This document shows, one piece after another, positions 8,737 to 16,482 of a stretch of 64,000 bases of DNA. This DNA is from Caulobacter sp. FWC2 (GTDB lineage Bacteria > Pseudomonadota > Alphaproteobacteria > Caulobacterales > Caulobacteraceae). The stretch lies in NCBI RefSeq assembly GCF_002742625.1, contig NZ_PEBF01000001.1, positions 496,001-560,000 of the forward strand, written 5' to 3'. A program made the position numbers and the translations under genes. The notes under the pieces are model-generated. The model had not been told where the DNA came from. It ran no database searches and saw nothing but the letters and a program-made list of their open reading frames with translations. Numbering within the stretch: the stretch's first letter is position 1; each line of letters starts with the position of its first letter.

Positions 8737-9588
8737 ATGCTCCGGAATATCTTGAAAGTCGCTCTGGCCGCCCTCGTCGCGATGGCTGTCCTTCCGGTCG
8801 CCGCGCAGGCCGCGCCGCCCTCGTTCTGGGTGATGAGCTACAACATCCGCTACGACAATCCTGACGACCGGCCCGATTGGCGCGCCCGTCTGGGGCCGAT
8901 GGCGCGGCAGATCAGCTTCTTCTCGCCGGACATTCTGGGCCTGCAGGAAGCGCTGGCGCCGATGGTGGCGGACCTGTCAGCGGCGCTGCCGGACTACGCG
9001 CACTACGGCGTCGGGCGCGACGATGGCGACAAGGCTGGCGAAACCACGACCATCTTCTATCGCAGCGCCCGGTTCGAGCGACTGCTGGCGCAGACCCGGT
9101 GGTGCTCGCCGACGCCCGAGCGGCCGGGCAAGGCGTATGACGCGGCGCTGCCGCGAACCTATGCGCGGGTCGTGTTGCGCGATCGCGCCAGCGGCGTGCT
9201 GCTGGACGTGCGCAACGCCCATCTCGATCATGTGGGCGCGGAGTCGCGGCGGCTCTGCGCCCAGCAGATACGCGACCAGGCTGCCTGGCCCGGCGCGCGT
9301 CTGGTCGTGCTCGGCGATTTCAACAGCGCGCCTGGCGAGCCGCCGCACGAGGGCCTGACATCCGGCGTCGGCGGGCTGCGGGATGCGCGCGATGCGAGTC
9401 CCGTGGTCTTTGGGCCAGCGGGCACCTTCAACGACTTCTCGCCGGGCGTCCCGCCGACGGGACCTATCGACTACGTCTTCGTCGACCGCGCCTTGCGGGT
9501 TCTGCGCTTCGCCACCCTGACCGATACGGATGGCGGCCAGGCTATCTCTGACCATTTCCCGATCATCGCCCAGATCACCGCGCCCTGA
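8737..9588 (+). CDS. exported endonuclease/exonuclease/phosphatase-fold hydrolase
   Basis: 283 residues, with an AAGGAGG ribosome binding site overlapping the stop region of the regulator, so translation is probably coupled. Signal peptide MLRNILKVALAALVAMAVLPVAAQA. The EEP fold motifs occur in order: VMSYNIRYDN (about 31-40), LGLQEAL (metal-binding Glu), NAHLDHVG (catalytic His), VVLGDFNS (Asp/Asn) and the final SDHFPI (His). The family covers metal-dependent phosphodiesterases, sphingomyelinase-like enzymes and inositol polyphosphate 5-phosphatases. The context (receptor, acid phosphatase, DeoR) suggests release of phosphate or an inositol/sugar phosphate in the periplasm rather than a DNA repair role. 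Confidence 0.88.
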   Translation: MLRNILKVALAALVAMAVLPVAAQAAPPSFWVMSYNIRYDNPDDRPDWRARLGPMARQISFFSPDILGLQEALAPMVADLSAALPDYAHYGVGRDDGDKAGETTTIFYRSARFERLLAQTRWCSPTPERPGKAYDAALPRTYARVVLRDRASGVLLDVRNAHLDHVGAESRRLCAQQIRDQAAWPGARLVVLGDFNSAPGEPPHEGLTSGVGGLRDARDASPVVFGPAGTFNDFSPGVPPTGPIDYVFVDRALRVLRFATLTDTDGGQAISDHFPIIAQITAP

Positions 9589-9786
9589 CGCATTGGTCCA
9601 GCCCAGGGCGCGCATAGGGGCGCTGTGGAATTGGCGGACGCCGATGTCCGCATTGGGAAACGAAACCCGCTCCTCTGTCGGCGCGACCTATCGGCGGGGC
9701 AGCAGGGCCTTGCAGAGGCTGTTGATGAGCGCTTCCGTCATCGCTCTGCGCCCCGACCGTGAGGATGAGGAACCTGGCGATTATTC

Positions 9787-12165
9787 TCAGTTTGTGTCCG
9801 GGCGGAACGCGATCCATGTCGCCCTCGGAGCCGCAAATCCGCCCGCATCCCGGCGGGCCGGAACGGGCCATTGCAAGGTCAGGCGCGGCGACGCGGCCGC
9901 CGGTTCGATCGGTAGCGGCGTTGCATTCCAGGAAAACAGGATTTGCGTGATCGTCGCGACGTCGATCTTTCGATCGCGCCCGTCCAACTCGCGCAACGTG
10001 ATCTCTCCGGAAGGCTGGCAGAGGCGAGCGCTTGATTTCAACGTGCTGGAGTTCGGGTTGAAGTCCCGCAGGAAGGATCGAACCTTGCGATTGGCTTGAC
10101 CGTCGTCAGCACCCAGGTGGACGGCCTGAACCTTGGCCTCGATCTTCGCGCCGCAGATGTTCTCGGTCCCGCTCATGACGACGCCGACATAGTCGCGCAG
10201 CACCGGGTGAAGCGGATCGCTCCGGTCGATGACCTCGACGGTGTTGTAGCGGGCTGCGGCGACCTTGATCAGGTCGAGCACGCGCGCCTGGCGGGGGTCG
10301 GCGCCGTTGATCGGCGACCAGGTCGAGAGCATCAGGCGGGCGCGGATCGCGGCCATTGACGTCCAGCGCAACTCGACGCCGATGGTCTGCAGAAGCGCGG
10401 CCCCAAAGGCTCCGTAGGGCGCTGCGAACGAGGTCGCCGCGTCCTTGGGATCGAACAGGGCGCCGCCGATATCCAGGGCGCCGATGGGCTCGCCCGGCGC
10501 GTAAAGATTGACCAGATCGGGGATCAGTCCCGAGTAGTTGGCCCGTCGGAGGTCCCGCGTGGCGGCGCCGACCACGACGGTCTGCTCTCGGATGACCGAG
10601 TCTCCGTTGGGGTTGACCAGGCACTGAGGGCAGGGCGCGTTGTCGATTTCGTCGTCGCTGAGTAGGCGCTGGTTCCCCGCGGGCAAGAAGAGCAGGTGCT
10701 TGCGAAAGATCAGATTGGACTTGATCGCGCTGACCAGGGAGTCCGAGGCGGACGAGTCGCTGATGTAACTCAGGTTCAGAATGTCGGCGCGACCGAGGAG
10801 ATAGGTGAGCCCGTTCGTCATCTCCGCGTCGCCGATCACCGCCTTGTCGTCTGGGGAGCAGGTTTCCGGGGCCAGGCGATAGAATGCGACCTGAGGCAGA
10901 ACGGGATCGAGGTCCGGAAAGGCCGAGCGCAACGGATAGCCGCTCGCCAGCGAGGTCACGACCGCGCCGTGACTGGCAAAACGTCGAGCATCCGGTGTCC
11001 AGCCGGACGTATTCAGCCCCGAAGCGCAGAGCGCCACGTCGCGCGAAGGTCCCAGGGCCCGAACGCCTGGGCGCGCGACGCCTGATCCCACACCGAACAC
11101 CGCCACGGGATCGCTGTCGGCCACGCCGCTGTCGGGATCGGCGGCGGTCGCCGCGTCTTCGTCGGAAACGTAGAACATCGACGAGGAGAAGGGCGCGCCC
11201 CTTCGGTCCGCCAGCCCGATGTCCTCTACCCCGACCCTGCTCGCTGGCAGGAGCTTGGCCTTGGCCTTGAGCGCCGCGAGCAGCTTGGCGACCAGGACGG
11301 GGTCATAGGGCCACTGATCTGGGGCGACCTGCACATCGGGGGCCTGGGTCGGCGCGGGCGGTTGATCTTGACGGAAGGCCGCTGACAACCCGACTGGCGA
11401 GACCGTCCAGCGGGCAGGTATGAGCCGCGGCTGCGCGGCTTGGTCATGATTTTCCAGTTCCGATGGCGTCGGCGTCTTCGCCGGGCTTTCGGACTTGGGG
11501 GAGGGCGCGGCCGGGGCGATGGCGGGCTTCGTAGGCAGAGCCTTCTGGGACACCAGCACGCCGCGCTTCGCCAGGCAGTCCTCGGGCGGCTCCTTGCAGT
11601 ACATCGCCTTGGCAACCAGCCCCACGAGCGCCTTGCGATCCGGGATCTGGGTGGGATCGACGGCGATGTCGGTCCATTCCGGAACCAGCGGCGCGGTGAC
11701 GACGAGCTGGGGAATGGCGCTGGCGTTCAGGCTCTGGGACGCGCTGGTCGGCGCCGGCTTGAGCTTGAAGGTGCGCCAGCTCTGCGGCGCCAGGCCAAGG
11801 CGCACGGCGACCGGTTCGAGATAGTCGCCCTTGGCGATGCGCACCTGCACGCCGCGTCGAACCCGGAGGCAGGGCTGGGCCGTCACGACGGCTGCCCCGT
11901 CCTGATTGATCATGCGGTAGTCGCCGGCGTCGGGAACCCGGTCGCAGATCCTGTCGAAGAAATGCATCACCGTTTCGCCGGCCGGAAGCCGGTACTCAGT
12001 CGGTTTGGCGATCTTGCCGAACAGGGGGTTCAGTCGGTCGGCATATTTGGGATCGGCGCGAACCGCGTACTCGGTGGGCGGTGGCGTTTCGGCCGCGGCC
12101 AGCGATGGCGTCCCCCCGACCCAGAAGGCCAGTCCGGCGATGATAGCGCGCGAGCTCAGCGGCAT
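9787..12165 (-). CDS. exported subtilisin-like (S8) serine protease with long N-terminal region
   Basis: 792 residues, signal peptide MPLSSRAIIAGLAFWVGGTPSLAAA. The protease fold begins late: Asp in VGVEDIGLAD (about D315), His in SHGAVVTSLASG (about H399), oxyanion Asn in LPAGNQ (about N498) and Ser in ATSFAAPYGAF (about S579), so the catalytic triad looks complete although each motif departs from consensus. Residues 40-160 look like a prodomain or binding domain with a cysteine pair, and 215-280 is a proline-rich linker. A C-terminal region of about 150 residues follows the protease. The start overlaps the trypsin-like gene by 10 bases. Both proteases are probably made with the diheme cytochrome from one transcript. 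Substrate unknown. Confidence 0.85.
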   Translation of the reverse strand: MPLSSRAIIAGLAFWVGGTPSLAAAETPPPTEYAVRADPKYADRLNPLFGKIAKPTEYRLPAGETVMHFFDRICDRVPDAGDYRMINQDGAAVVTAQPCLRVRRGVQVRIAKGDYLEPVAVRLGLAPQSWRTFKLKPAPTSASQSLNASAIPQLVVTAPLVPEWTDIAVDPTQIPDRKALVGLVAKAMYCKEPPEDCLAKRGVLVSQKALPTKPAIAPAAPSPKSESPAKTPTPSELENHDQAAQPRLIPARWTVSPVGLSAAFRQDQPPAPTQAPDVQVAPDQWPYDPVLVAKLLAALKAKAKLLPASRVGVEDIGLADRRGAPFSSSMFYVSDEDAATAADPDSGVADSDPVAVFGVGSGVARPGVRALGPSRDVALCASGLNTSGWTPDARRFASHGAVVTSLASGYPLRSAFPDLDPVLPQVAFYRLAPETCSPDDKAVIGDAEMTNGLTYLLGRADILNLSYISDSSASDSLVSAIKSNLIFRKHLLFLPAGNQRLLSDDEIDNAPCPQCLVNPNGDSVIREQTVVVGAATRDLRRANYSGLIPDLVNLYAPGEPIGALDIGGALFDPKDAATSFAAPYGAFGAALLQTIGVELRWTSMAAIRARLMLSTWSPINGADPRQARVLDLIKVAAARYNTVEVIDRSDPLHPVLRDYVGVVMSGTENICGAKIEAKVQAVHLGADDGQANRKVRSFLRDFNPNSSTLKSSARLCQPSGEITLRELDGRDRKIDVATITQILFSWNATPLPIEPAAASPRLTLQWPVPARRDAGGFAAPRATWIAFRPDTN

Positions 12166-13130
12166 AGGCTAGATCCGGGATTGCGTTCAAAACCACACGC
12201 TTTCAGCCGGTCTCCCAGCCAGCGCGTCGCCCATGTGCGAAAATCAGGCCCCCCGGTCGCGGACAACAGGGAGTCACGGTAACGGGTGCCGGTCTTGTTG
12301 TAGAAGGTGCGGGAATTGACCGCGATGATGGCCCGAAACTGGGTCACCGGACCATTTCCGCCGGTCAGAATGAACGCCGGCCCCCCACTGTCCCCGGGGC
12401 AGAGGTTGGCGTGAATGACGCTGTCGTCATAGACGGTGAACAGGTTGTTGTTCTCGACAGGCGCGTAGTACTCCGCGCCGCGACGCTTGGTGGCCGAGGC
12501 GGATGACTCGTCGATTTCCGCGTAGCCGATCTGATAGGCGCCATCGAAGTTCTGGGCGGCATCGACACGATCGCTGCGGCAGCCAAAGCCTGTCAGGAGC
12601 ACGAACTTGTCCTTGCCGACCGCTGCGCTCATCGAGGCCTTCTGAATGCTCTCGTATTTGAACTGCTCGGGCGCGTTGAACGGCTTGTCGAGGATCTCGC
12701 ACAGGGCGAAGTCGGCGGAAGGGTCATGGGGATAGGCTGGGTGGGGCGCGCATTTGGTCGTGTAACTGTCGCGGCCGAACTGGAATGAGACCGCACCCGA
12801 TATCGGCAGGCAATGGGCGGCGGTCAGCATGACGCGCGGTCCGATCAGGGCCGCGGTGCAGGCTCGAGGGCCCTCCGCGGTGGAAAACTTGAAATAGAAC
12901 GACGCCGGCCACTCGGTTGGGACGGCGTCCTGACCGCCGCGCAACTGCGGTCGATAGGCGTCGCCCAGCTGGGGTAGATCGAGGGCGGCCAGAAACGTGA
13001 CGTCGCCTTGCGGTCGGGCGACTGGCGCGGGGCGACCAAGCTCGGACTCCGGCTCGGCCGCACAGGACCAGGCGCCAGCGACCATCCAGGCCGAGAGGAG
13101 CGCGACGAGGATTTTGCTGAGCGAGCCCAT
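12156..13130 (-). CDS. exported trypsin-like (S1) serine protease
   Basis: 324 residues. An N-terminal hydrophobic segment (KILVALLSAWMVAGAWSCA) acts as a signal peptide; its cysteine does not sit in a canonical lipobox. The chymotrypsin-fold motifs are intact: LTAAHC (H106), DPSADFALCE (D140) and CPGDSGGP (S248), with several cysteines that could pair. Length is typical of bacterial secreted trypsin-like proteases. Its ATG lies three bases after the stop of the diheme cytochrome gene and its own stop overlaps the subtilisin-like gene, so the three are a tight operon. No PDZ domain as in DegP is present, arguing against a general quality-control protease. Confidence 0.87.
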   Translation of the reverse strand: MGSLSKILVALLSAWMVAGAWSCAAEPESELGRPAPVARPQGDVTFLAALDLPQLGDAYRPQLRGGQDAVPTEWPASFYFKFSTAEGPRACTAALIGPRVMLTAAHCLPISGAVSFQFGRDSYTTKCAPHPAYPHDPSADFALCEILDKPFNAPEQFKYESIQKASMSAAVGKDKFVLLTGFGCRSDRVDAAQNFDGAYQIGYAEIDESSASATKRRGAEYYAPVENNNLFTVYDDSVIHANLCPGDSGGPAFILTGGNGPVTQFRAIIAVNSRTFYNKTGTRYRDSLLSATGGPDFRTWATRWLGDRLKACGFERNPGSSLCR

Positions 13131-13133
13131 GAC

Positions 13134-14936
13134 TCAGAGCGTCTTCATGTACTCGATTAGCTCCCAGCGCCGGGTCTCGCCGTCCGGGCCTTCGAAGATA
13201 CCGGAGGCGTATGTGTGGCCCGTGTTGGAGTTGCCCGGCAGCTTGGTGTCGAAGGTGAAGTCGTTGCCGGGAGCCTGGGTGTAGACGTAGCCCACCTTCT
13301 TGGGATCGTAGGCCCTGGCGCCGACCAGGAAGGTCTTGGGCCGCTGGGCCTCGGGCAGCAGGAGGTCGTAGAGGGTTGGGACGCTGCCGTTGTGGAGATA
13401 GGGCGGGGTGGCCCAGATGCCGGTGAGTGGCCTGGCCTTGTAGCCCAGGATATTGCTCGCCTCGGTCAGGCAGCGTTGCTCCAGCCGCTGCTTTTCCGTC
13501 AGGGTCGCGGTCGGGGCGGTGATCCTGGCGGGGCGGTTGACGCCAAAGAAGCTGGCGGCCGCGGTTCTGACGATCGCCCCCTTCTGATCATACAGGGCGC
13601 CGGCGACGGTCGTGGCCAGGAGGCTGGAGAGCTGCTCTTCGTCTTCCAGCGGATCGCCGAAGAAGAACTTACCGGGCGTGCCCTTCAGGACGCCGGACGG
13701 CGCGGCCTTGGTGTAGGCGTTGCAGGCCATCCAGATGTCGGTCTTGGGCGGGTCGTCGCTCTTGAACAGAGACATCTTCGCCACGATCGGGGTCTTCAGG
13801 TCCGTCCGGTCGAGCATCGCGTGGCAGCTGGAACAGTGCTGGGTGAAGATCGCCCGCCCGTTCGAGACCATCTGGTCGTGGTTGGGCGCGACGCCGAAGA
13901 CATCGGCGGGCCAGGCCGGCGGACGCAGGCCGCCCAGCTGCTGTTCGAACGCCGACAGATTGTGGACGTTGAGGCTCGAACGATAACCCTTCAGGTAGCC
14001 GGCGCGGGGCTGAACGTCGGCGAACACGCCGATCACCTCGCCGGCGTTTCGTCCGAGCGCCAGGATGTCGAACGGCTGGACGCCGGGCAGCGCCTTGTTG
14101 GGCGCAATGCCGTTCCACTGCACCACATCATGCTGGGTGACGTTCCACAGGAAGGGATAGCTGACGGGCGCGTCGGACGGCTGCGGCGGCGCATCCTTGC
14201 CGGCCACCACGTAAGCGACCTTGTTGTAGATGTGGCCGAAGGCGTCGAGCCGGCCGTAGCCATACTTCAAGTCTGTCTGATTGAGCTGGCCCAAGGCCAG
14301 CTCGTGGTCGACCAGCTTGGCCAGGGCCTGGCCAAGGCGATCGCGGTTCTCCGGCGTGTCGAGGGGGCGGCGTTCGGCGTCCTTGCCGGTCAGAACGGCC
14401 TTGGCGAAGCGATCGAACTTCGCCGGATCATCACGGGTTCGGACCAGCGCAGCGCGAAGGTCGGACATCAGCGTCTGGAAGTCGCCCAGGCCCTGACCGC
14501 CCTGGATGCGCAGGGACTTCCCGCCGTAGCTGACCTCTCCAGTATGGCAGGCCGAGCAATTCAGACCCAGCCAGGGTTCGGCCTCGGGCTGGTTGGCGCG
14601 CCACGTCATCGCTGTCCAGCTCAGTTGTTTTGAGGGCGTGCGATCTACGACGAAGCCGACCGGCAGGCCGGGCGTATCGGGATTGGGCAGGTAGCGCAGA
14701 CGTTCGACGTGCGCGGCGCTGAGGAACGGCTCCGTGCCGTCGGCCATTTCCAACGCCCTGGCCCAGGACAGTGGCAGCAAGCGCGATCCCTGCGAGGCCT
14801 CGTACCAGACCTTGATCTGTTCAGGCGTCCAAAGCTGATCGAGGTCAGACCTGGCAGGCCCCGACTGATCGGTCGTGCAGGAACTTAGAACGGCCGCGGC
14901 GACCGCAACGGCGGCAAAAGGATAGAATGCGCGCAT
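13134..14936 (-). CDS. diheme cytochrome c lipoprotein, MauG/RoxA-like peroxidase superfamily
   Basis: 600 residues. The N-terminus is a lipoprotein signal with lipobox LSSC (Cys20). Two heme c sites are seen: CSACH (128-132) and CSSCH (369-373). The C-terminal part has WATPPYLHNGSVPTLYDLL, a signature shared by di-heme cytochrome c peroxidase-type proteins including rubber oxygenase RoxA. The 240-residue spacing and length exceed those of classical CcpA-type peroxidases (about 320 residues) and are closer to RoxA. ATG 14936 follows GGGGGAG. It heads an operon with two secreted proteases. It may oxidise a polymer, peroxide or a protein side chain in the periplasm; the substrate cannot be deduced. 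Confidence 0.85.
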   Translation of the reverse strand: MRAFYPFAAVAVAAAVLSSCTTDQSGPARSDLDQLWTPEQIKVWYEASQGSRLLPLSWARALEMADGTEPFLSAAHVERLRYLPNPDTPGLPVGFVVDRTPSKQLSWTAMTWRANQPEAEPWLGLNCSACHTGEVSYGGKSLRIQGGQGLGDFQTLMSDLRAALVRTRDDPAKFDRFAKAVLTGKDAERRPLDTPENRDRLGQALAKLVDHELALGQLNQTDLKYGYGRLDAFGHIYNKVAYVVAGKDAPPQPSDAPVSYPFLWNVTQHDVVQWNGIAPNKALPGVQPFDILALGRNAGEVIGVFADVQPRAGYLKGYRSSLNVHNLSAFEQQLGGLRPPAWPADVFGVAPNHDQMVSNGRAIFTQHCSSCHAMLDRTDLKTPIVAKMSLFKSDDPPKTDIWMACNAYTKAAPSGVLKGTPGKFFFGDPLEDEEQLSSLLATTVAGALYDQKGAIVRTAAASFFGVNRPARITAPTATLTEKQRLEQRCLTEASNILGYKARPLTGIWATPPYLHNGSVPTLYDLLLPEAQRPKTFLVGARAYDPKKVGYVYTQAPGNDFTFDTKLPGNSNTGHTYASGIFEGPDGETRRWELIEYMKTL

Positions 14937-15002
14937 CCGATGCTCCCCCCGGAGATCCAAAGACCGGTGTTCTTTAAACGACATTCGTGGATTTATCAAT
15001 TG

Positions 15003-15019
15003 TCAGTTGTGAAAACTGA
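15003..15019. promoter_or_regulatory. inverted repeat upstream of cytochrome operon
   Basis: TCAGTT (15003-15008) and AACTGA (15014-15019) form an exact inverted repeat with a 5-base spacer, within a longer imperfect symmetry flanked by CAAT and ATCAAT. It lies 67 bp upstream of the diheme cytochrome start, a suitable place for an operator. No regulator gene is adjacent. Confidence 0.35.
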
Positions 15020-15129
15020 TCAATGCGCCTGAGGCGTGTTTTTGACGCTCGCGCGAAGTCAACGGTCGTGGAAAGCGATATCGACGAAGATCGTCGAGAG
15101 CGGAAAGTGGCCTGACCACTCTTTGGAAA

Positions 15130-15159
15130 TTGACAGGCCAATCTCAATTGGCCATGGAT
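15130..15159 (+). promoter_or_regulatory. putative promoter with embedded palindrome for MFS/GH31 operon
   Basis: TTGACA at 15130-15135 matches a sigma-70 -35 element, and a weak -10 (ATGGAT, 15154-15159) follows at 18 bases. The spacer is filled by the palindrome GGCCAAT-ctca-ATTGGCC (15136-15153), where a bound repressor would block RNA polymerase. The transporter starts 74 bp further on. Confidence 0.45.
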
Positions 15160-15232
15160 GGACTAGCCGTGGGCGGCCCTGGGGGCAGGCGCGCTCGTTG
15201 CTCAGATAACAATCAAAGGGGCAGGAAGAACA

Positions 15233-16480
15233 GTGACTTGGCGCTCGGCGCGGCTGCGCATCCTCCTGCTGGTGATCGCCGGCACGATCATCAATTACAT
15301 CGCGCGCAATTCGCTTGGCGTCCTGGCGCCGCAGCTGAAGCAAGACCTGGCGATCACGACGGAGCAATACAGCTACATCGTCGGCGCCTTCCAGCTGGCC
15401 TACACCGTCATGCAGCCGATCGCGGGGCTGCTGATCGACAAGATTGGCCTGACCGCGGGCTTCGCTCTGTTCGCCCTGGCCTGGAGCGTGGCCAACATGA
15501 TGCACGGCGCGGCGAAGGGGTGGGCCTCGCTGGCGGCGTTCCGGGGCATGCTGGGCATGGCCGAGGCCGCCGCGATCCCGGCCGGCATGAAGTCGATCGG
15601 CGAGTGGTTTCCGGATCGCGAGCGCTCCGTCGCCGTCGGCTGGTTCAACGCCGGCACCTCGCTCGGCGCGGTGATCGCGCCGGTTCTGGTCGCCCTGGTC
15701 GCCAAGACCTGGGGCTGGCAGGCGGCGTTCTTCGTCACGGGCCTGATCGGCGTGGTGTTCGCCGGCGTGTGGTTCCGCTTCTACCGCTCGCCGGCCAAGG
15801 CAGGCTTCGTCTCGCCCGCCGAGCGCGCTGAGATCGAGGACGGCCAGCGCCCGGTCACCTCCAGCGCCTCGACCCTGAAGGCGATCGCCGCCACGCCCCG
15901 GTTCTGGGCGATCGCCGTGCCGCGCTTCCTGGCCGAGCCGGCCTGGCAGACCTTCTCGTTCTGGATCCCGCTGTACCTGGCCAAGGAGCGGGGCATGGAT
16001 CTGACCCACATCGCCCTGTTCGCCTGGATGCCGTTCCTGGCGGCCGACGCCGGCGGCATCCTGGGCGGCTATCTCGCGCCGTTTCTGCAGAAGTGGCGAG
16101 GCCTGAGCCTGGAGGGCTCGCGCATCGCCGGCGTGGCCATGGGGGCCGTGCTGATGATCGCGCCGGGCTTTGTCGGCATCGTCGGCCACCCGATGGCGGC
16201 GATCGCCTTGCTGGCCATCGGCGGCTTCGCCCACCAGGTGATCTCCGTCCTGATCAACACCCTGTCGGCGGATGTCTTCCCCAAGGGCGACATCGCCAAG
16301 GCCAACGGCCTGGTTGGCATGGCGGGCTGGACCGGCGGCCTGCTGTTCTCGCTGGCGATCGGCCAGCTGGCCGACAAGATCGGCTTCGCGCCGCTGTTCG
16401 CCTGCCTGGGCGTCTTCGACCTGATCGGGGCCATCTGGCTGTTCGCCATGCGCCGCCATCTCATCGTGAAGGAAGCTTGA
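15233..16480 (+). CDS. MFS transporter, ACS/hexuronate-type
   Basis: 415 residues with twelve predicted membrane segments, starting at GTG 15233 behind AGGGGCAGGAAG. The N-terminus (INYIARNSLGVLAPQLKQDLAITTEQYSYIV, split here for length: INYIARNSLGVLAP then QLKQDLAITTEQYSYIV) is characteristic of the anion:cation symporter branch that includes ExuT (glucuronate/galacturonate) and related sugar acid carriers, as is IGEWFPDRERSVAVGWFNAG. It sits in the inner membrane and is coupled to a GH31 glycosidase gene two bases downstream, so it should import a product of that enzyme or of the linked hydrolases. Substrate class is inferred from family, not proven. Confidence 0.88.
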   Translation: MTWRSARLRILLLVIAGTIINYIARNSLGVLAPQLKQDLAITTEQYSYIVGAFQLAYTVMQPIAGLLIDKIGLTAGFALFALAWSVANMMHGAAKGWASLAAFRGMLGMAEAAAIPAGMKSIGEWFPDRERSVAVGWFNAGTSLGAVIAPVLVALVAKTWGWQAAFFVTGLIGVVFAGVWFRFYRSPAKAGFVSPAERAEIEDGQRPVTSSASTLKAIAATPRFWAIAVPRFLAEPAWQTFSFWIPLYLAKERGMDLTHIALFAWMPFLAADAGGILGGYLAPFLQKWRGLSLEGSRIAGVAMGAVLMIAPGFVGIVGHPMAAIALLAIGGFAHQVISVLINTLSADVFPKGDIAKANGLVGMAGWTGGLLFSLAIGQLADKIGFAPLFACLGVFDLIGAIWLFAMRRHLIVKEA

Positions 16481-16482
16481 TC

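Noticed and set aside
9589..9786. Possible short gene between the EEP hydrolase and the subtilisin-like gene
   Set aside because: Frames here continue out of the flanking genes or lack start signals; no convincing coding or structured RNA was seen.
10900..12160. Apparent loss of the catalytic Asp in the subtilisin-like protein (VAVFGVGSGV region lacks Asp)
   Set aside because: A better match to the Asp motif, VGVEDIGLAD, lies about 40 residues earlier with sensible spacing to His399 and Ser579, so the triad is complete.
14985..15025. FNR/FixK-like box upstream of the diheme cytochrome (TTGAT elements)
   Set aside because: The TTGAT elements do not form TTGAT-N4-ATCAA; spacing and orientation are wrong, so only a generic inverted repeat is reported.
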